Below are positions 1-7,394 of a DNA stretch of 64,000 bases, piece by piece; the stretch's first letter is position 1, and each line of letters starts with the position of its first letter. The stretch covers positions 273,815 to 337,814 of the forward strand of contig NZ_JXKQ01000002.1 in NCBI RefSeq assembly GCF_001885945.1. Direction: 5' to 3'. Both the position numbers and the translations under genes were made by a program. Origin of the DNA: Enterococcus hermanniensis (GTDB lineage: Bacteria; Bacillota; Bacilli; Lactobacillales; Enterococcaceae). The notes under the pieces are model-generated. The model had not been told where the DNA came from. It was given only the letters and a program-made list of their open reading frames with translations, and did not search any database.

Positions 1-199
1 AAGAAATCAATGGCGATATCACTATCACGGTACCATCTAATAAGTAACCAGGTAATTGATAGCACAAGGATTTTCCCGTTCCAGTCGGCAGCATTCCTAA
101 TACTGACTCCCCCGCTAAGAGGGTCTCGATGATTTCTTGCTGTCCCGGCCGAAACGTATCAAAACCGAATTTTGTTTTTATTATTTGCTTTAGTTCCAT
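1..199 (-). CDS. recQ: RecQ-family ATP-dependent DNA helicase, N-terminal part (cut by window edge)
   Basis: Only the first 66 codons lie in the window; the rest runs off the left edge. The translated N-terminus (MELKQIIKTKFGFDTFRPGQ) has the RecQ motif 0 (FGFxxFRPGQ) and then a Walker A motif (LPTGTGKSLCYQLP). RecQ helicases unwind 3'-5' during recombinational repair. The ATG lies 2 bp after the ypbB stop, so the two are translated together. The order ferredoxin - ypbB - recQ/recS matches the Bacillus fer-ypbB-recS neighbourhood, which supports a RecS-type short RecQ, but the C-terminal domains that would separate RecQ from RecS are not visible. Confidence 0.85.
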   Translation of the reverse strand, partial: MELKQIIKTKFGFDTFRPGQQEIIETLLAGESVLGMLPTGTGKSLCYQLPGYLLDGTVIVISPLIS

Positions 200-201
200 A
201 G

Positions 202-1176
202 TTATTTCCTCAAAAAATAAATTTGTGATAAACGAAAATTTAAATACGACAAATTATACGCCTGGTAACGAGCATTGATGACTTCATCCGTATTCATTCC
301 AGTAAAATGTAATAATTCAAAACGCTCGAATGGAAATGTTTCATCCAACAATGCCCATTCAATAAAATGATCATTGATCGTTCCTTGTTTTAATTGGCGT
401 AACATTAATAGTTCATCCACTGTTTTACCAGCTAAAAATAATTCTTTCGTTTTGATCATACTGCGATTAATGTTTTGCTGATCTAAGAAATCAATCAATC
501 GTTTAAATTCGCCATCTGGTAGAGCTTGTAAAAGACTGTCGATTGCTTGTTGGCGGTACAATTCAGCCCAAGGTTCCTTTTTCCAAGATTCTGGCAAAAG
601 TTGAAAAACGGTTTTCCCTTGAAAATCATGCCCCGAGAATTGGTTGGCTAAAAAATCAGCTGCATCATTCGGTAAAGTTTCTAACGTAGTCAATAGTTCC
701 TGCTGAATTTTGTCTACTAGCTGTTGATCTGATTGTACCAACCATTTTTTTATTTGATGCAAATAGTACGGACGATGTTCGATCGGCAGATAATTTTTTT
801 CATTAAATGATAGATGACTAGTCACTTGAATACTGAACAAAATCAATTGCCAACTTTCTTCGCGCATTCGGCCAAAACGTAAATTATCAATCCCAGTTAG
901 ATCTATTTTTTTTTCTACTAATAATTGCTTTCCTGAAGTCGTCAACTGGCCGTATCCGTCTTCAAAATCAATCAGCTGGTGTTCAACTAATTGCTGAATA
1001 GCTTGTTGAAACTTTGCTTCTTTTAGTTGGGGCAGTGCACCTAAATAAGCTAAATTTTGGTAAAAAAAACCATGTAGCAAGACAGAACTAGTTCTTTTCC
1101 CCACTAACAAATGATATAAAGTAGAGGTTCTTAACTTGTAGCCTGTTCGGAATAACGTTAAAATAAAAATTGTCAT
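202..1176 (-). CDS. ypbB: YpbB-like helix-turn-helix protein next to RecQ
   Basis: A 324-residue protein of unknown biochemical role, placed by position (between ferredoxin and RecQ) and character as the YpbB family (helicase-associated HTH proteins). The C-terminal third has LFLAGKTVDELLMLRQLKQGTINDH, a degenerate helix-turn-helix stretch as expected for this family. An upstream in-frame ATG at 1221 would overlap the divergent ferredoxin. I chose the ATG at 1176 because AGGAG lies 7 bases upstream of it, giving the start MTIFILTLFRTGYK. Co-translation with recQ suggests a partner role in DNA repair; this is inference. Confidence 0.7.
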   Translation of the reverse strand: MTIFILTLFRTGYKLRTSTLYHLLVGKRTSSVLLHGFFYQNLAYLGALPQLKEAKFQQAIQQLVEHQLIDFEDGYGQLTTSGKQLLVEKKIDLTGIDNLRFGRMREESWQLILFSIQVTSHLSFNEKNYLPIEHRPYYLHQIKKWLVQSDQQLVDKIQQELLTTLETLPNDAADFLANQFSGHDFQGKTVFQLLPESWKKEPWAELYRQQAIDSLLQALPDGEFKRLIDFLDQQNINRSMIKTKELFLAGKTVDELLMLRQLKQGTINDHFIEWALLDETFPFERFELLHFTGMNTDEVINARYQAYNLSYLNFRLSQIYFLRK

Positions 1177-1204
1177 AGTAAAATCTCCTGTGGAAGGTGA
1201 AAAA

Positions 1205-1420
1205 ATGAAATGCGAAATCATCCCTGAACGTTGTATCGCTTGTGGTTTATGTCAAACGATCGCGCCAGAAATTTTTGATTATACAGATGAAGGACTCGTC
1301 CTATTCGTAGGAGAACCTGGGGCGACTCATGAATTTGTTCCTGAAGCTCAGCAAGCTGTGGTCATTGAATCAGCTAAACGTTGTCCTTCACATGCAATCT
1401 TATATCAAGATTCACTATAA
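1205..1420 (+). CDS. fer: Ferredoxin (4Fe-4S)
   Basis: A 71-residue ferredoxin. Cys10, Cys13 and Cys16 form a Cx2Cx2C motif and Cys60-Pro61 supplies the fourth ligand, which fits a single 4Fe-4S cluster as in the Bacillus Fer family. It is a small soluble electron carrier. The start is the ATG at 1205 preceded by GGAAGGTG; an upstream GTG at 1190 would place the ribosome binding site inside the gene. It is transcribed divergently from ypbB with only 28 bp between the start codons. A bidirectional terminator follows. Confidence 0.9.
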   Translation: MKCEIIPERCIACGLCQTIAPEIFDYTDEGLVLFVGEPGATHEFVPEAQQAVVIESAKRCPSHAILYQDSL

Positions 1421-1473
1421 CATATTTTAAAATCATGCTCCTGTAAAACAACAGCTGTATGTAAAAAAATAAA

Positions 1474-1501
1474 AAAAGCACAGGCTTTGGCCTGTGCTTT
1501 T
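1474..1501. terminator. Bidirectional Rho-independent terminator (fer / ribU)
   Basis: An 8-bp stem GCACAGGC/GCCTGTGC with loop TTTG is flanked by an A-run on one side and a T-run on the other, so it can end transcription of fer on + and of ribU on -. Confidence 0.9.
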
Positions 1502-1505
1502 GGTT

Positions 1506-2099
1506 TTAAATCGAATGGTGCTGCGAAGAAACTGTTTTTCTAGATAACCAAGGCAATAACTTAGCATGTAGTACCAGAAAGACCCCGCTCACGATAACTC
1601 CTTTGATTAAATTAAACGGCACGATTCCAACTAAGATATATCGTCCTAAATCCATACCGAGCATTTGACCTGCTGAAAGTCCAAAAACTTTTAAATATAA
1701 TGGCGTAATCACAAAATAATTTGCCACACTCATAAAAATCGTCATTGCTAAAATACCTAAGCCTAACCCAAGAGCATGTTTGGCTTTCGTTTTTTGACGA
1801 TACAAAAGAAAAATCGGTAGTGTATACAATACTGATGCAAAGAAACTAGCAAAATCACCAATCATATTATCAATCGAAAATCCTGTCATTGTAAGATGTA
1901 CGATTGAACGAATAAGCGCAGTTGCGATTCCAGTCAGTGGACCAAAAATAAACATATTGATCAATACTGGGATATCACTAAAGTCTAGCTTTAGAAAAGG
2001 AAACATGGGGACAATAGGAAATGCAATCAATTGCAAAATCAATCCCATAGCCGCTGCTACTGCTACTGCTGTCATTTTTTGTAACTTTAAGTTCTTCAT
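1506..2099 (-). CDS. ribU: Riboflavin transporter RibU (ECF S-component)
   Basis: A 197-residue membrane protein with about five to six hydrophobic segments. It is the substrate-binding S-component of an ECF transporter for riboflavin and works with the shared EcfA/A'/T module encoded elsewhere. The N-terminal AVAAAMGLILQLIAFPIVP followed by FLKLDFSDIPVLINMFIFGP is characteristic of the RibU/FmnP family (LDFSDIP motif). The FMN riboswitch and terminator immediately upstream independently support riboflavin as substrate. It is a single-gene transcript. Confidence 0.93.
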   Translation of the reverse strand: MKNLKLQKMTAVAVAAAMGLILQLIAFPIVPMFPFLKLDFSDIPVLINMFIFGPLTGIATALIRSIVHLTMTGFSIDNMIGDFASFFASVLYTLPIFLLYRQKTKAKHALGLGLGILAMTIFMSVANYFVITPLYLKVFGLSAGQMLGMDLGRYILVGIVPFNLIKGVIVSGVFLVLHAKLLPWLSRKTVSSQHHSI

Positions 2100-2163
2100 C
2101 TGAAATCCTCCGATTCGGAATCATCTTCATCGAACTATTTGAGTAAAATCTTGATCGCGCAAA

Positions 2164-2197
2164 AAAACTCTATGCTTCAGCAATAAGCATAGAGTTA
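2164..2197 (-). terminator. Terminator of the FMN riboswitch expression platform
   Basis: Read on the - strand, AACTCTATGCTT and AAGCATAGAGTT form a 12-bp stem followed by TTTTTTT. It lies between the FMN aptamer and ribU, where FMN binding would favour its formation and stop transcription. Confidence 0.85.
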
Positions 2198-2227
2198 CTT
2201 GAATTGAATACAGACTCACTCAAATAA

Positions 2228-2350
2228 GCTCTATCTTCTTTATCCAGACTGTACTGTCGGTATCGGATTTTCACCGATTCGGCTGCTTACGCAGTTCGCG
2301 GACTATCACCGCCGGTCGGGATTTTCACCCTGCCCCTGAAGACGAACCTT
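2228..2350 (-). promoter_or_regulatory. FMN riboswitch (RFN element)
   Basis: The - strand carries the conserved RFN core: GGGGCAGGGTGAAAATCCC, GACCGGCGGTGATAGTCCGCG, GCAGCCGAATCGGTGAAA, GATACCGACAGTACAGTCTGG, then GATAAAGAAGA. The order and spacing match the FMN aptamer. It sits upstream of ribU and its terminator, so it should lower riboflavin uptake when FMN is plentiful. Confidence 0.97.
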
Positions 2351-2417
2351 AAATTATTTTTTTTTGGTAAATTCACTATAACAACTTTACTATCAAAATA
2401 CAAGTAAATGAGTTTGA

Positions 2418-3134
2418 CTATCTTGATTGGTTCAATAAAGAATTGATCTCTTTATTATTTAAGCGACGGTATTCACCTGGACGTAGTCCTTGAAGCGTCA
2501 AATCACCGTAACGTTCACGTTTTAATTTTTGAACCGGTAATCCAACTGCGGCTAACATATTCTTAACTTGATGATTACGGCCTTCGTGGATCGTTAATTC
2601 AACAATACTTGTTCCGGCAACTTTATCAGTTGAAAGAATATCAAACCGCGCAGGTGCTGTTTTCTTACCTTCAATTCTCACGCCTCTAGTTAACGGCATC
2701 AACGTCTGTTTTTCAGCATAACCTTTAACTTTAGCTACATACACTTTATCGATTTCATGTTTTGGATGGGCTAACCGTTGAGAGAAATCTCCATCATTAG
2801 TTAAAAGCAAAATACCTGATGTATCGTAGTCCAAACGACCTACGGGATAAATTCTTTCCGGAACAGCCGCGAAATAATCAGTTACGACTTTTCGTTTTTT
2901 ATCATCTGAAACAGCAGAGATGACCCCACGTGGCTTATAAAATAGATAATAAACAGGTTCCTCTTGATAAATCGGCACGCCATCAACTTCAACGATGTCT
3001 TTTTTTCCAACTTTGGTCCCTAATTCTCTAATGACTTCACCGTTAACACTGACCCGCCCACTCGTGATATAATCTTCTGCTTTACGGCGTGATGCAATAC
3101 CTGCATGAGCAATAATTTTTTGTAATCTCTCCAT
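2418..3134 (-). CDS. rluB: Ribosomal large subunit pseudouridine synthase RluB
   Basis: A 238-residue RsuA/RluB-family pseudouridine synthase. The N-terminal S4 RNA-binding domain (about residues 1-60, MERLQKIIAHAGIASRRKAE) is followed by the catalytic domain with the GRLDYDTSGLLL-like motif (here VGRLDYDTSGILLL), whose Asp is the catalytic residue. The family isomerises one uridine near the peptidyl transferase centre of 23S rRNA. Its ATG directly abuts the scpB stop codon (TAAATG). Position after scpA-scpB matches the Bacillus scpA-scpB-rluB arrangement. A Tyr/Val-rich C-terminus shows no truncation. Confidence 0.95.
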   Translation of the reverse strand: MERLQKIIAHAGIASRRKAEDYITSGRVSVNGEVIRELGTKVGKKDIVEVDGVPIYQEEPVYYLFYKPRGVISAVSDDKKRKVVTDYFAAVPERIYPVGRLDYDTSGILLLTNDGDFSQRLAHPKHEIDKVYVAKVKGYAEKQTLMPLTRGVRIEGKKTAPARFDILSTDKVAGTSIVELTIHEGRNHQVKNMLAAVGLPVQKLKRERYGDLTLQGLRPGEYRRLNNKEINSLLNQSR

Positions 3135-3716
3135 TTATACTTCATCCTCTTCTTTGAAACGATCATAAAACAAATCCAATGGCTCTTCTTCGTCTGCTAG
3201 ATCTGCTTCCATCATTTGTACATCGGGTAATTCCTTGATATCTTTTAATCCAAAATAATCCATAAAATAGTTGCTTGTCCCATATAAAATAGCGCGACCT
3301 GGACCTTCTACTCGTCCTTGTTCTTCGATCAATTGACGCGCTACTAACGTTTGGACTGCACCACTGGATTGAACTCCGCGTAATTCATCGACTTCAGATC
3401 GAGTAATCGGTTGTTTATACGCAATGATCGACAGTGTCTCTAAGGCTGCTTGACTCAAACGATTGGACATTGGTGAACGGGCAAAATCTTTTAGCAGCGG
3501 AGCAAATATTTTCTTCGTACTGAGCACGAAATGATTACCCACTTCTAAAATCGTCAATGCCGATGATTCATCGTTTTCATAATGCTTCTTCAATTCATTG
3601 ATGACATCATAAAGCTCTGCAGTCGGACAATCTAATGTAAATGACAGTTCTTCTAAGCTCAATCCTTCATCACCAACAACAAAAAGCATCGCTTCGATTT
3701 GACTCATTTGGTTCAT
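3135..3716 (-). CDS. scpB: Segregation and condensation protein ScpB
   Basis: A 193-residue subunit of the SMC-ScpA-ScpB condensin complex, which compacts and segregates the chromosome. The winged-helix pair is visible as IEAMLFVVGDEGLSLEEL near the N-terminus and SQAALETLSIIAYKQPITRSEVDELRGV in the middle, a signature of the family. The acidic C-terminal tail is common in Firmicutes. Its start overlaps the end of scpA by 4 bp, implying coupled translation. Confidence 0.96.
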   Translation of the reverse strand: MNQMSQIEAMLFVVGDEGLSLEELSFTLDCPTAELYDVINELKKHYENDESSALTILEVGNHFVLSTKKIFAPLLKDFARSPMSNRLSQAALETLSIIAYKQPITRSEVDELRGVQSSGAVQTLVARQLIEEQGRVEGPGRAILYGTSNYFMDYFGLKDIKELPDVQMMEADLADEEEPLDLFYDRFKEEDEV

Positions 3717-4459
3717 AGGGTGGCTCCTTTAAAAATTAAAATTGGTGCATATGTTTCAGTTTGTGTGGCAATTGCTTGACCTTTTTTCATTAATTCTAAT
3801 AATGCCATAAAGGTTGTGATCATTTCATCTTTAGTGTAATGCGTGAATAATGACTCTAATGTTAAACTTTCATTTTCAGCTAAATGAATCAGACGTTGAT
3901 TGATTTCGACTACTTTTTGATCGATAGTGATTGATTCCGAAGCTACGGTTGTAACAATCGGTTCTAAATTCTTTTTACGTTGTAAAACATCATGTAGCGC
4001 CAAAAATAAATCTATCGTATTTAATTGATCTTTAGGCAGTGGTAAAATCTCGTCTTCATACTCACTAAGATCCATCGGAGTTTTGGTATAGTACTGGCTG
4101 CGCTCTTGCTCTTTTTCAGATAGAACAGTCGCTGCGTACTTGTACTTGCGATATTCTAGTAATTGTTGTACTAGAGCATCACGCGGATCTTCTCCTTCGT
4201 CCTCTTCGTAATCAAATTCTAGTTCTTGTTTTGGTAATAACATCTGACTTTTGATCGACATCAAGGTAGCTGCCATAACAATATATTCTCCGGCAACTTC
4301 TAGTTCTAACGTTTTCATCGCATGGATGTAATCCATATACTGTTCCGTTACCCCAGCTATTGGGATATCATAAATATCTATCTCCAATTGTTGGATCAGG
4401 TGCAACAATAAGTCTAACGGACCTTCGAAAACATCTAATTTTAAATTGATAGCTTCCAT
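3713..4459 (-). CDS. scpA: Segregation and condensation protein ScpA (kleisin)
   Basis: A 248-residue kleisin that bridges the SMC heads and binds ScpB. The N-terminus (LKLDVFEGPLDLLLHLIQQLEIDIYDIPI) is the strongly conserved SMC-binding helix. A charged linker (about residues 85-130) and a C-terminal winged helix follow. It overlaps scpB by 4 bp and begins 1 bp after the ribT stop, so the whole xerD-ribT-scpA-scpB-rluB cluster is probably one operon. Confidence 0.96.
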   Translation of the reverse strand: MEAINLKLDVFEGPLDLLLHLIQQLEIDIYDIPIAGVTEQYMDYIHAMKTLELEVAGEYIVMAATLMSIKSQMLLPKQELEFDYEEDEGEDPRDALVQQLLEYRKYKYAATVLSEKEQERSQYYTKTPMDLSEYEDEILPLPKDQLNTIDLFLALHDVLQRKKNLEPIVTTVASESITIDQKVVEINQRLIHLAENESLTLESLFTHYTKDEMITTFMALLELMKKGQAIATQTETYAPILIFKGATL

Positions 4460-4460
4460 A

Positions 4461-4826
4461 TTATCCTCGTTTACGCTCTTGCCATTTTGCTAAAAACATG
4501 GATGTAGCAGGTGTACCGATGATTCGTTCTTCCGGATAAAGTTCTTGGAGTTCTTCCATCATTTTTAGGCTGACTCCTTCTCCGCGATAAGAAGGATTTA
4601 AACTAATATCATGCAAAACAAGTTCGCCGCCTTCTAGTTGGCTAATACCAATGACCCCTTGAACGTTATCTGATGTTTCGTCATAGTAACAAAATAATTG
4701 ATAATGTTCGTCTTCTTCGTATGTATCAATTTCTTTTAATAAATGTTTTTGATCTTTTAAACCGTCATGAAATCCTAACAACCCCATAGCAATTTTTCGT
4801 TGATTTTTTCGATATTTAGTAAGCAT
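4461..4826 (-). CDS. ribT: RibT-like GNAT acetyltransferase
   Basis: A 121-residue GNAT-fold protein. The acetyl-CoA loop region reads LNPSYRGEGVSLKMMEEL, and the C-terminus holds the ATSMFLAKWQERK strand/helix. Substrate is unknown; in Bacillus the RibT homologue sits at the end of the rib operon, whereas here it lies between xerD and scpA, the usual Lactobacillales position. AGGAGG precedes the ATG. The name follows the family and carries no proof of a role in riboflavin synthesis. Confidence 0.75.
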   Translation of the reverse strand: MLTKYRKNQRKIAMGLLGFHDGLKDQKHLLKEIDTYEEDEHYQLFCYYDETSDNVQGVIGISQLEGGELVLHDISLNPSYRGEGVSLKMMEELQELYPEERIIGTPATSMFLAKWQERKRG

Positions 4827-4840
4827 TTTTTCTCCTCCTG

Positions 4841-5731
4841 TTAAGCACGCGGAAAAAATTCTTTATACACTTCTGTCATCCTACGCTTAGTGATGTGTGT
4901 ATAAATTTGTGTCGTTGAGATATCCGCATGGCCTAATAGCTCTTGAACTGTTCGTAAATCAGCCCCATTTTCTAGTAAATGCGTCGCAAAACTATGCCGT
5001 AATGTATGTGGCGTGACATCTTTTGTGATCTCAGCCTTAATTACATATTGTTTCAAATTTTTCCATATTCCTTGACGACTCATTCCGTGTCCGTGATTAT
5101 TCACAAATACATGGGACTCATTGGGGGTTTTTTTAGTTAATATTGGTCGGACTTCAGATAAATAACGTTCGATCCAATGGATGGCATAATCACCTAATGG
5201 CACGATTCGCTCTTTATCTCCCTTACCGATCGTCTGTAGCAGCCCCATCTCTAAATGGATATCTCCCAGCTTCAAGCCGATCAGTTCGCTTACCCGCAAA
5301 CCTGTAGCATACATCACTTCTAAAATTGCTCGGTCACGAATACCTAAATCTGTCGTCGTATCGGGAGCTGCAATCAAACGCTCAACTTCTGCTAACGAAA
5401 GTGTTTGAGGAAGCTTTTGCGCTTTTTTGGGACTATCAATGTGTTGCATTGGATCATGATCCGTGTAGCGCTCTTGGCGTAAGAACTGATGGAATCGTCG
5501 CAAACTAGAAATCATTCGCGTGATCGTCGTTGTCGCCTTACCAGCCTCCGTCAGGCTCGTTAAAAAAGCAATGACCGTGTAGCGATCTACTGCAGACCAT
5601 TCCGTTATTCCTTGCTCTTTTAAAAAAGCCAAGTATTGATGCAAATCTCGTTGATAACTCGTTCTGGTATTTTCAGAAAGACCACGTTCAATCGATAAAA
5701 AATGCAAATATTCCGTAATTTGTTCTTCCAT
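4841..5731 (-). CDS. xerD: Site-specific tyrosine recombinase XerD
   Basis: A 296-residue recombinase that resolves chromosome dimers at dif. The N-terminal SAM-like DNA-binding domain (EYLHFLSIERGLSENTRTSY) precedes the catalytic domain. Catalytic residues are visible: Arg in ATGLRVSELIGL, Lys in the GKGDKERIVP turn, HTLRHSFATHLLENGADL, LGHADISTTQIYTH with the nucleophilic Tyr. Length and the ERGLSENT start are typical of XerD rather than phage integrases, and it sits in a housekeeping operon. Confidence 0.95.
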   Translation of the reverse strand: MEEQITEYLHFLSIERGLSENTRTSYQRDLHQYLAFLKEQGITEWSAVDRYTVIAFLTSLTEAGKATTTITRMISSLRRFHQFLRQERYTDHDPMQHIDSPKKAQKLPQTLSLAEVERLIAAPDTTTDLGIRDRAILEVMYATGLRVSELIGLKLGDIHLEMGLLQTIGKGDKERIVPLGDYAIHWIERYLSEVRPILTKKTPNESHVFVNNHGHGMSRQGIWKNLKQYVIKAEITKDVTPHTLRHSFATHLLENGADLRTVQELLGHADISTTQIYTHITKRRMTEVYKEFFPRA

Positions 5732-5763
5732 GTTTTCACCACTTTCGCTTTATCATAACAAAA

Positions 5764-5802
5764 AGCCCCTTGAAATGATAGCACGTATCTTTGCAAGGGA
5801 CT
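5764..5802 (-). terminator. Terminator after the Fur-family gene
   Basis: On the - strand CCCTTG and CAAGGG pair across a loop of about 21 nt and are followed by CTTTTTG. It lies between the regulator gene and xerD and should separate their transcripts. The long loop makes it less certain. Confidence 0.6.
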
Positions 5803-5840
5803 ACAAATTTAATTATGAATTAATCGATTTATTAAAAGTT

Positions 5841-6296
5841 TTATACTCTATTTTTTTGTTGGCAACTTTGACAAATTCCATGGAAAGTCAATCGATGGTC
5901 CTTTACGGCAAAATGATAACGTGATTCAACAATCCGTTCTACATCTCCTAGCAAATCTTCTTCGATTTCTTCGATATTACCACATTCTAAACAAAGTAAA
6001 TGATGATGGAAATGTTCCGCACCCTCTTTGCGTAAGTCATAACGTGCTAAGCCATCATCAAAGCTGATTTTATTGACAATACGCAACTCTGTCAAAATTT
6101 CTAATGTCCGATAAACAGTCGCTAAACCAATTTCTGGACTTTTTTTCTTGACAAGAAAATAAATCTCTTCTGCTGATAAATGGTCTTTTTCATTTTCTAA
6201 TAAAACAAGGACAGTCGCTTCACGTTGAGGAGTCAACTTGAAGCCAGAATCATGGAGTTGTTTTTTGGTTTTCTGTAAAGCTAAAACTGCGTTCAA
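5841..6296 (-). CDS. fur: Fur-family metal-responsive repressor
   Basis: A 151-residue Fur-superfamily regulator. The N-terminal winged helix contains GFKLTPQREATVLVLLEN and GLATVYRTLEILTEL, the recognition helix. A metal-sensing region follows with HFHHHLLCLECG and a second CxxC near the end (GICQSCQQ), a structural zinc site. Fur is the best guess by position next to xerD, as in other Firmicutes; ZurR or PerR are alternatives, since the sequence alone does not settle the metal. It is a monocistronic gene by the flanking signals. Confidence 0.85.
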   Translation of the reverse strand: MNAVLALQKTKKQLHDSGFKLTPQREATVLVLLENEKDHLSAEEIYFLVKKKSPEIGLATVYRTLEILTELRIVNKISFDDGLARYDLRKEGAEHFHHHLLCLECGNIEEIEEDLLGDVERIVESRYHFAVKDHRLTFHGICQSCQQKNRV

Positions 6297-6408
6297 GAGA
6301 ACCCTCCTTTGTCTACATTATAATAATTATAAATAAGAGATTAGTTAAACGTCTCTTTCTTAGAATTATTATAGTTTAAGCTTGAGATTTATGCAAGGCT
6401 ATTCTCAA

Positions 6409-7263
6409 TTAGCTTTTTAATTTGATTTCTCCCTCAGTTTGAACAATTAATTTCTCTTTCAATAAATGTCCAATTGCACGTTTGAATTGACCTTTACTGA
6501 TTCCAAAAGCTTCTTTGATTTCTTCAGGTGCTGATTTATCCCAGTACGGTAAAGAGTTAGTTGCATTTCGTTGCAACATCGTTAAAATCATTGCAGCATC
6601 ATCATTGATCATTTCATGATTACGTGGTTTTAATGACATATTCAATACGCCATCTGGACGAACGCCAATTACTCGTGCTTCGACTACTTCACCTAAGCGA
6701 GGTTCCTTATACCGTTCTAAAGGATGGACGAAACCGATATAAAAATCATCAGTAATCAGATAAGACCCGGTAACTTTTAACCGATAGATTGTTCCTGTTT
6801 TATTTTCATTTTGCATTTCAGCAGAACCTGCTCGACTCAATGAATGGAAAATAGTCTCATCAGCTAAAACACCCCACATCCGATCCTTTTCATCCACCCG
6901 TAAGCTAATCATCAAACGATCGCCTTTTTTAGGCCATAGTTCTTTCATACTAGGCATCTCATCTAAAGATACGACCATATCTTTGTCAGGCAATCCAATA
7001 TTAACAAATGCACCTAAATCTCGTCGAACATCGGTTACTTCACCAAAAGCAAAATGTCCCATACGTACTTGAGGGATTACAGTAGTAATAACTGCTTCTT
7101 TCTTTTGATTTACGTAAGCAAATCCTTCGATACTTTCACCAATTTCATGTTCGCCTTCTGTTTTTGCTAATCGAAAAGTAACACCATTTTTTTGCACTAA
7201 ATACATTGTTTCGTTCTCATCAATAATCAGCCCCGTAATAACTTGACCTAATAACTCATTCAT
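6409..7263 (-). CDS. cvfB: S1-domain RNA-binding protein CvfB
   Basis: A 284-residue CvfB (YitL) family protein, made of S1-like RNA-binding domains and a C-terminal winged helix (DKSAPEEIKEAFGISKGQFKRAIGHLLKE). The central S1 repeat reads FGEVTDVRRDLGAFVNIGLPDKDMVVSLDEMP. In Staphylococcus CvfB modulates virulence gene expression; the molecular role is unclear. The start is set at the ATG at 7263 after AAGGAGC; a longer frame to 7347 has no ribosome binding site and a non-family N-terminus. Confidence 0.9.
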   Translation of the reverse strand: MNELLGQVITGLIIDENETMYLVQKNGVTFRLAKTEGEHEIGESIEGFAYVNQKKEAVITTVIPQVRMGHFAFGEVTDVRRDLGAFVNIGLPDKDMVVSLDEMPSMKELWPKKGDRLMISLRVDEKDRMWGVLADETIFHSLSRAGSAEMQNENKTGTIYRLKVTGSYLITDDFYIGFVHPLERYKEPRLGEVVEARVIGVRPDGVLNMSLKPRNHEMINDDAAMILTMLQRNATNSLPYWDKSAPEEIKEAFGISKGQFKRAIGHLLKEKLIVQTEGEIKLKS

Positions 7264-7394
7264 ATTTTTTTGCTCCTTACTTATAATAAAGACAAAATGT
7301 CTTATAACTTTATTTAACATATACCATTCTCTCGTAGATGAATGCAAGCAGTAAAGCTGGAAAGAAGTATTCTTCCCAGCTCGGTATCATTGAT